Shown here one piece after another: positions 57,001 through 64,000 of a stretch of 64,000 nt of DNA. Location: positions 25,384,779 through 25,448,778 of the forward strand of contig CM042034.1 in NCBI GenBank assembly GCA_023525975.1, read 5' to 3'. The stretch comes from Smallanthus sonchifolius (taxonomy: Eukaryota > Streptophyta > Magnoliopsida > Asterales > Asteraceae). The position numbers and the translations under genes were made by a program. Within the stretch, counting starts at the first letter, position 1. Every line of letters begins with the position of its first letter. Below the pieces are notes generated by a model that made no database searches, was not told where the DNA came from, and was given only the letters and a program-made list of their open reading frames with translations.

Positions 57001-57330
57001 AATTTTCGTCAGTTTTCGTCATATTCTCTGAATTTTCGCTTTAAATTTTCGCCATATTCTCTGAATTTTCGCCACTTTTGGTCAAATTTTCGCCACTTTT
57101 GGTCAAATCCGGTCAGAGTTGAAATTTCCGCCAGTTTTCAAAGATTCTCTTAATTTTCTCCACTTTTTTGAAATTTTCGCCACTTTTTTAAGATTCTCTG
57201 AATTTTTGCCACTTTTTTCAAGATCTCTTAATTTTCGCCATTTTTCAAAAATTCGCCACTTTTCAAAAATTTCGACATTTTCAAAAATTTCGCCAATTTC
57301 AAAATTTTCGCCACACCCAATCACCATTCG
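57000..57330. repeat. Subterminal TTTTCGCCACTTTT repeats of the MULE
   Basis: Around a dozen copies of an AATTTTCGCCACTTTT-like unit, in one orientation. The same motif (TTTTCGCCATTTT) is in the left arm. Clustered subterminal motifs are candidate transposase-binding sites. Confidence 0.8.
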
Positions 57331-57485
57331 GTCCCACAAAATTTGAAAAAAAAAAAAAAATTTGTGGCAAAATTTTATGGCAAATTTTCGCTAATTTGGC
57401 TATTTTGGTAAAAAATATAGTCGACAGCTATTTTCGCTTTTTGAATTAATCAAATGGCTAGTTTGGTAATTTTCCCTTTATTTAG

Positions 57486-57522
57486 TTGGACAGAAAGAGT
57501 TTTATTTAGTTGGACAGAGAGT
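57486..57522. repeat. Target-site neighbourhood duplication
   Basis: The phrase TTTATTTAGTTGGACAGA at 57477 recurs about 27 bp later (57504). The MULE target duplication thus lies within a pre-existing short tandem repeat. Confidence 0.7.
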
Positions 57523-57742
57523 TGCATGAATGTGCTACCTTTCCCTGTTTTCATTCAAAAGTTTGTGTGTGTGATAATTATTTGCATCAATTTCCTGTAC
57601 TTCATTTAGCTTCTTAATTTCTTCCAAGATTCACTAATCATCAAGAGTCAAGACTGTCAATTTATTTTCAAAGTATTGATATCTTATTATAGTTTTGGAA
57701 GCTACGTCACGGACTTTGAGGTTTTGGTGTTTTATCAAATAT

Positions 57743-57819
57743 AGTGGGTTTCCTTGGGTTGGAGATGATCGGATAGACCAGTGACCCGTCAGTGATCAAA
57801 ATTATTGTTCAAAAAAAAT
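57743..57819 (+). mobile_element. SINE-like fragment, family 3
   Basis: GTGGGTTTCCTTGGGTTGG, then GATGATCGGATAGACCAG, AGTGATCAAAATTATTGTTC and a poly-A tract. Same tail as at 4022 and 42005. Confidence 0.65.
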
Positions 57820-57897
57820 ATATCTTCCGGTTTTCAAAGGATCGACAATTTATGCATTTGTTTGTGTATTCCTTTAAACGAGTCTCACTTTTTCATA

Positions 57898-58860
57898 GGG
57901 ATGAGCATTTGGTGTACCAGTAGATTCGATACAGGTATCTATTTTTTTATAAATTCGGTATTGGTACCGGTACAGTACCGATACCATCTAGAGATGAGCA
58001 TTTTGTAACGAGTACCGGTACCGTACCAATAGATTTGGTACCTACTTCTCGAAAAATTCGGTATCAATATTTTCGATATTACATAATTCGAAATTCAACA
58101 AATTGAAGTGTAATGATCATATTCCATATATTACATAAATATAAGAAATTATATGTATATATATTTCATTATAATACATTAAAAATAATAATTTTTTAAA
58201 AAACGTTATTATAGTTTTATAGTTTTTAAATTAATATAACTAATTAAATAAATATAAAGAATTTCTCACATTTATTGTTTGCATCTTTCAACTTTTCACT
58301 AAATAAATATATGAATTTTTGTAATAACTTGATTGTACTTATCGTTACATCCTTGGAGCCATCCGTAGCCACGGAAGAACTCGAATAACGCCAAGCATTC
58401 CATGTGTTTCATAGGTATGACGTCACTTCATCCTTGGACGCTATCGAAATCCACATAATAGGAGTATCTAAAAACCAATAAAACTGATCGAACCATTTAA
58501 ACGAAGCAAGTCGACCGGTTTAGTTACTTTGAGATCTAATCGTTCGGATCTTGTAGTTTACGGTTTAATGGTTCGATCCGGATTAAAACTTTAAATCAGT
58601 AACGTAAAATGAACGACCGCTTAAGATTTATCACTACTATTTTTTTTTTTGAAATACATAGCTGTGTGTGTTTAGTATAATCATAAAATATCTTTATAAT
58701 TTTAAATATTTTAATAGAAACTAATAATTTTGAAAAATAGTAAAAGTTAAATTGGTTCGAACCGTAAAAACCGAACCATTAAATCGTCCAAACTCCGTTA
58801 AACCGTCAAACCAGTAAAAGTGGTCGATCCGACAAACCCACCAATCGGATCGGTTGGCTT
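57898..58860. repeat. hAT-like fragments with GGTACCG and GGTTCG repeats
   Basis: Two similar starts, GGGATGAGCATTTGGTG (57898) and AGATGAGCATTTTGTAACG (57992), run into GGTACCGGTACCGTACC-type sequence. A second block (58470-58860) has many GAACC/GGTTC units around AACCGTCAAACC. These look like two partial hAT-type elements without readable duplications. Confidence 0.45.
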
Positions 58861-58869
58861 TGTCGTTTC

Positions 58870-61180
58870 CTAAAACACAATTCACATTAGAAATTTTTTG
58901 TCAAAATGAACTAAATCGACTATAAACACCCGTAGTTTGAAATAAAAAACTTTTCCAAACAAACAAATGGTAAATTCAGTAGAATAAATATGGTACATTA
59001 TCCAGATATATTGTATGATGTCTTATTCCTAAAAGGTTAAGGGTTCGAATTCCGTCGTAAACAAGTGGTGCAAATTATAAGTAGATTTAGAATATGTGTA
59101 AGTTTGACGTTAAGAAAAATCAACTACGGTTTATAAACTGGAATTTATGGTCATTAAATCGACTCTTAACAAGTGCATTTAACACACAAGTAAATAAATA
59201 ACAAGAAACAAGTCTTTAAATTAAAAAAAAAAATACTTATAACACATTAAAATTCATTATTATTCCCATAGTTTTTTTATTTAAAAAATGAATTTGCCAT
59301 TGAACATGGAGTGGTCCAAAACCCTAAAAAGCACATCACATGCCCCTTCATATCATACCTTTTATGTGGTACCACAAATATTCTAAGGTGTAAATAATTT
59401 TCTAAAACTAATCTTTTGTTCCCAAAAGTCCTAACACAACAACCATAACCACTTTCTTTAATTCACAAAAAACATATCTATCTAAAAAAAGAAATATATA
59501 TATATATACTTATTTAAAAATATATTTTTAAAAGTCATTATGAAGACATGTAAAAGAAATACAAATTAGTCTCAAAAGCATCATTTTATTTTAAACACTA
59601 GCATTTGCCTTAAATTGAGGAATATACTATATTTTAAACATTGATGTATAACAGAATTTGGACCCAAAGTGGTGCAGCCCAACTGCTATCTTTGACTTGT
59701 TTTTCAAGCTTATAGATATTAAAAAAACTATATTTTATATTAAAATTATGGTTTACTTAATTGTGTCCTAAGAGCATGGTTAAGACTTAAGGACCAGATA
59801 ATACACATTAATTTTTATTTTTTTTAAAATAAGTTCATGTTAATGATCTTGTAGCTTTTTTATTCTACTGAATCTACCCTTGTTTTATAAAAAATAATCT
59901 TCTTAGTGTAATGTATTAGTTAAACCAGAAGCATAATTGGTATAAGAAATTCTAAGAACACCTTTAACGGGGCGTTTTAGGTGGTCACGGATGTGAGCAT
60001 AGCACATTAGCGTATCAAGGACAAGAAAGTCGCAGACGTCGCATTTGGTGTGGCCTATTGTGAATATGTTCGTGAGAACAGACGTGGTCATGGACCCATA
60101 TTATCCCGGGCTCCCTTTTTAAATTTTTTATATGTTTTTCCTTTTCCTTTATTTCTACTTATTTTCATTTTCCTTTCTTCTTTTTATGTAAAATCTAAGT
60201 TATGTTTGATTTTTTTTAAAGAATCTGTATATACTTATAAAATTTAAGAAATTGTATATACTTGTAAAGTTTAAGAATATAATTTGTATATATTTATTAA
60301 TATGATATGAAAAACTAAATAGTTTATATAATAAATAATTTGGCATGAAAATAAATGTACAAATTGATGATGGTGTGAAAAATGTAAGGATGAATGAATG
60401 ACAGATAGATGGATTGTTTAAAAAAATTCATGGTAAAATGATAAAGCATTTAATGATCTAAATATTATTCTTCTGCTAAGTTAATCCCAAAAACCCTAAT
60501 AAGACTGTCTAACGATTAACATGCTCGAACGGTCATCCAACCAAATTTATAAGCAGTGGCATACCTATGAAAAAAATTATTAGTATATATATATATAATA
60601 TAATCTCGAGCGACCCTAAAGAATTTTTGACACCATCCCTCAATAAATTTTGACTCCGATCCACATGTCATTATTCTAGATCCTCTAAATTTTTGTTTTT
60701 CCACCTAAATATTTCCAATTATGTATTATTATTTTTTTAAACTTCTAAATTGATTAAATACCATTTAAACTTTTCCACGTTTCTTATAATTTTAAATTTT
60801 AAACATTAAATGTAGGATAACTTTTAGTTGACTAGTAACTTCATTTTTTAAGTATATTATTTAAAATTAAACTTAGCTAATTCATTCTAATTTATAAGAT
60901 TTAGAGGTGTTGATTTTTTGTTTTTTTGAAATATTATTAATTGTTACTGTATAAGTATTACCCTCTGAGATCTACTAATAATTTATCAACATATAAGACA
61001 TTTATTTATTGTATTCTTTTCATGATTCGGCCTCTATAATACATGAAAATCTAACCTAAATTTTACTAAAGTAAATATAATATACACCGTTACACTATGA
61101 GAAATATTGATGCTAACTTGTAATTGTAATAAACAAACATTCATACCCATATCTATATTTACAAAAAATAAATATATCAA
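58870..61180. other. No gene seen
   Basis: Very AT-rich. Short TA microsatellites lie near 59494-59508 and 60586-60598. A tRNA-like B-box phrase (GGGTTCGAATTCC, 59040) is probably an old SINE head. The frame at 59903-60091 on the minus strand has no recognisable features. Confidence 0.4.
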
Positions 61181-61181
61181 A

Positions 61182-61392
61182 GGGGCTTTGTCTTGGCGGT
61201 ACTTTGATGACTTTCAATTGAGATGTCGCCGGTTCGAATCTGGACCACATAAAAAAAAGGGTATGTGGTCAGGCCAGTGGGTTTACCTAGTAGAGAGTTC
61301 CTCTTGAGGTGGGTTGCCCTGAATGTTTTAGGTTGTTGCCCGAAAAAACCCAATTACCCTAGAATATCTAGGTGTTGCCATTATAAAAAAAA
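61182..61392 (+). mobile_element. tRNA-derived SINE, family 1, second copy
   Basis: CTTGGCGGTACTTTGATGAC (head), B box GGTTCGAATCT (61231-61241), AGGGTATGTGGTCAGGCC and TTGCCCTGAATGTTTTAGG, ending CTAGAATATCTAGGTGTTGCC plus A-rich tail. Structure and most of the body match the copy at 15008-15225. Confidence 0.85.
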
Positions 61393-61786
61393 CAAAACAA
61401 AGTATTATGTAAGTTGTAAAATAAATGAACATAGTATATATTCGTTTGTTCTCTTTATTTGAAAGTGCTTACCTTTTTTTCTTAAATACTTACACACATA
61501 TTAATTTAACCCTTTTGAAACAAAATGTATTTAATACATTTATTTGTTTAGTTCAATATTTCTAAGTCACATCTAATAATTTAAAGGTTTCATGTAAATG
61601 TAATGAATTTTATTGAAATTGTTTAAATAAACTCTAAAACTTATATTTTTATATAAGAAACTTTTAAGTTGCCATCACTTAATATAAAAGGTGACGACAT
61701 ATTGAATGTGTAAATTGTAATTGTTTGTCTAACATACTAAATTTAAAAACGCATATATTAGATCATATATGTTATGCTATGTGAGC

Positions 61787-61884
61787 GTGAGCGAGGAGGG
61801 TGTCACGTCGGACCCATGCTCTCAGAACAACGTGTGGTGAGAGAGGAGGGTGCCACATCGGACCCACACTATCAGAACACCGCA
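61787..61884. repeat. 50-bp tandem duplication
   Basis: Units start GTGAGCGAGGAGGGTGTCAC (61787) and GTGAGAGAGGAGGGTGCCAC (61837), each followed by CGGACCCA and CAGAACA. The unit is GC-rich within an AT-rich region. Confidence 0.8.
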
Positions 61885-62099
61885 CTGCGATGACAAAGTT
61901 GTAGGCGAGCGAGCCATACTTGTGCTCTTCATCTGAAGGGAAAAAAATTGTTTGTTGTTTAACAAATAGTTTAATTAAAAACTTTTTTTAAAAATATTGT
62001 AAATAGTAGTAAAACCTTTATTGTTTTAAAAAAAAACCCTCCTTATTTTTCAATTTTTTTATTATTTAGAACTAGTTATGTTAATTGTTTGAAATAATT

Positions 62100-63161
62100 G
62101 AGTTAACTTCGTTTTTGCTTCCTAAGGTCTGACACTTTTAACGTTTTTGCTCAAATAGTTTGAAAATGGCCAAAATACTCACTGAGGTTACCATTTTTTT
62201 GTTATTTTGCTCATTGACACTAACTTTGTTAAATATTTCAGTTAAATGTAAGGGTATTTAGGTCTTTTTAGATGTAAGGACTATTTTGTTGACATTTTAC
62301 TCCCTAAGGTTAACATTTTATTTCCATTTTGCTCTCTAAGGTTACTATTTTGTTGCCACCCCCACCACCTGCTATCACCACCACCACATGCTACCATCCT
62401 CAACCACTTGCTATCACCACCCGCCACCATTCCCACTCTCTTTCTTGCCGTCACCATTCGGTGGTTTCGACACCACCACCATATGCTACCATCACCGGCC
62501 ATCACCACCAACAGATTAAACACCGCCCCAATCGATTTAGGGTTTGAATTTGGGCGTTTCAACAACACCACCAGCCACCAACTACCACCACCCCGAACTT
62601 CTATTTAGGGTTTGAATTTGGGGGTTTCAACAGCCGCCATCGCTTGCTGGAGGTTACTGGTCAGATTCAAAATTGAACACCAAAACACAATGGTGGTGCC
62701 CTTAGATACAAAATCGAACCCTAAACATTTCTTCTCTGACGAACGCCCATTGTCATAGAGATTTTCGACTTCTTGACTCAACCAAAATTGTGATATCGAG
62801 GTGATGGTAGTGGTGCGATGGTGGTGCAGTGGTTGTGTGTTGTCGACGTCGATGACAGAGCAATAGGTTTGAGAGGGTTTTCTGGAGGTGGCGGTGTGAT
62901 GGTGGTGCAGTGGTGGCAACAAAATGGTAACCCCAGTGAGCAAAATGGTAACATGAGGGAGGAAAATGGCAACAAAATAGTTCTTATATGTAAAAAGACC
63001 TAAATACCTTTACACTTTACTGAAATATTTAATGAAGTTAGTGTCAGGGAGCCAAATAACAACAAAATGGTAACCTAAAGGAGTATTTTGGCTATTTTCA
63101 AACTATTTGAGCAAAAACATTAAAAATGTCAAATATCACGGAGTAAAAACGAACTTAACTC
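62100..63161. mobile_element. Non-autonomous MULE with about 260-bp TIRs
   Basis: The ends GAGTTAACTTCGTTTTTGC and (inverted) GAGTTAAGTTCGTTTTTACT pair for about 260 bp (62100-62360 with 62905-63161), including AAATAGTTTGAAAATGGCCA. The flanking 9-mers GAAATAATT and TAATTAATT agree at 7 of 9 positions. The core (62361-62900) is GC-richer, with CACCACC repeats and two near-copies of ATTTAGGGTTTGAATTTGGG (about 62537 and 62604), suggesting captured host sequence (Pack-MULE style). Confidence 0.85.
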
Positions 63162-63164
63162 TAA

Positions 63165-64000
63165 TTAATTAGATAATAAATAAAAATAATTAAAATTAAT
63201 TACTTTTATCGTTATTATATTCTTGCTTCTCTTGCTTAGCTGTTGAAACCTAATTGATACATTGTTTGTTGAATCGGGTTATCAGTTTGCAACAAAGCGG
63301 GTCCCAACACACATCTTATAATAACATTACTTCTCGTATAAAATTTATACTTAAAGCATCTTACGGTTTGCTAAAAAATTGGCAAATACAGTATTTTACA
63401 TGTTGGCAATTAAATTAATACACAACCTAAAACACATATTTTTTGTTTTTTTCCTTTTTATTATTTTTATTACTTCATTATTATTTTTTTTATCTAAATG
63501 CATATATATTTAAATTGTCCTAGAACGTTTATATAAAGTACGTTAATAATAATTTGTTATTATTATTATGAATACTAATAATAAAATTATTAATAGTTAC
63601 AAGATTAACTATAATCATTATTATACTAAATAAATAATTAAAAGGCCACCTGTGTATCATCAGTGTTATTTTACCGTCTCACTCTTATCAAATGAGTGAA
63701 CACGTGTCACTTTCTTATACCTCTCACCCTTATTTTCTAGCTTTTTTTATTAAATAATTAGCTTTAACCCCATGTGTTATATGGGATGAACCCGTGAAAA
63801 ATTAAGATTGTATTGGTAACTTTTTTATTTTCTTAAATGTTATTATTATATGGATTAGAGTAATCAAAACATCAAAAAAATACATAAAAATACATTTCAT
63901 AAGTGGTGTACTTTTTGCGATACATTAAATTGCATGTCATATGAAACCTTACAATGTTGATTTACAAATTTGAAAATACTTCATCGTATACAATATTTGA
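63165..64000. other. AT-rich end of the window with a Helitron fragment
   Basis: At about 63690-63805 the blocks GTGAACACGTGTCACTTTC, TTATACCTCTCACCCTTATT and a half-decayed hairpin (CCCCATGTGTTATATGGG) match the Helitron family, but neither terminus is intact. Nothing else is recognised. Confidence 0.5.

Larger units (their letters stand above)
53404..57476 (+). mobile_element. MULE transposon with its own transposase gene
   Basis: A 4,073-bp element with related ends: GGGATATTTACCAAAATAGC on the left, GGGAAAATTACCAAACTAGC on the inverted right. Both continue CATTTGA and, further in, carry ACCAAAATAGCCAA-like sequence again. The perfect 9-bp duplication TTTATTTAG (53395-53403, 57477-57485) is the Mutator size. 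Subterminal zones are crowded with TTTTCGCCA(TT/CTT)TT motifs (53510-53650 and 57000-57320). Inside are a 59-bp tandem repeat, the transposase gene, and a roughly 200-bp tandem duplication. It is the only element here carrying a near-complete gene. Confidence 0.95.

Noticed and set aside
57103..57346. Overlapping 75-78-codon frames on both strands
   Set aside because: They translate the TTTTCGCCACTTTT subterminal repeats of the MULE.

Overview
The window looks like nuclear DNA of a flowering plant. It is strongly AT-rich, gene-poor and packed with mostly short, non-autonomous transposons. The protein families (ZF-HD, R2R3-MYB with plant exon phases, type 1 nsLTP) are plant-specific. A decayed ARID-domain gene and the general mix of repeats suggest a eudicot, probably Asteraceae; that family-level placement is inference from memory, not a search.

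I support four host-type genes. They are an intronless zinc-finger homeodomain factor (10492-11412 +), a three-exon subgroup-1 R2R3-MYB (35285-36677 -), a secreted eight-cysteine lipid transfer protein with one intron (40774-41637 +), and a 135-residue protein of unknown function with a good TATA box and start context (48867-49274 +). They lie 8-25 kb apart and show no sign of working as a unit. A fifth near-complete gene belongs to an autonomous-type Mutator (MULE) element at 53404-57476. It has a 9-bp target duplication, related ends, and a DDE/SWIM/CCHC transposase in three exons, spoiled only by two compensating frameshifts and one in-frame stop.

Layout: 0.8-2.2 kb, Copia 3' LTR and a foldback Mutator MITE. 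4.6-6.2 kb, a head-to-tail run of Helitron-type elements. 10.4-11.4 kb, ZHD gene. 12.0-15.4 kb, Copia remnant and a long-TIR MULE holding a solo LTR and a SINE. 15.4-21.8 kb, repeats rich in TACGTA palindromes, a Helitron, MITEs and two hAT elements. 22.5-25.3 kb, Gypsy remnant, hAT MITE, MULE MITE. 26.0-30.5 kb, nested SINEs, reverse Helitron, ARID pseudogene. 32.3-34.8 kb, NAM-associated pseudogene and a three-level nest (hAT > Helitron > MULE MITE). 35.3-36.7 kb, MYB gene. 38.6-39.5 kb, mosaic plastid DNA. 39.6-42.4 kb, hAT elements around the LTP gene. 44.8-45.1 kb, Copia gag remnant. 46.2-53.4 kb, MITEs, the small gene, SINE. 53.4-57.5 kb, MULE. 57.5-64 kb, SINEs, a second long-TIR MULE, and a Helitron piece.

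I found no convincing new biological system. The most informative content is the set of transposon boundaries fixed by target-site duplications readable by eye, which gives the relative order of insertions, plus the nearly intact MULE and the CACTA-type MITEs in the first intron of both intron-containing host genes.
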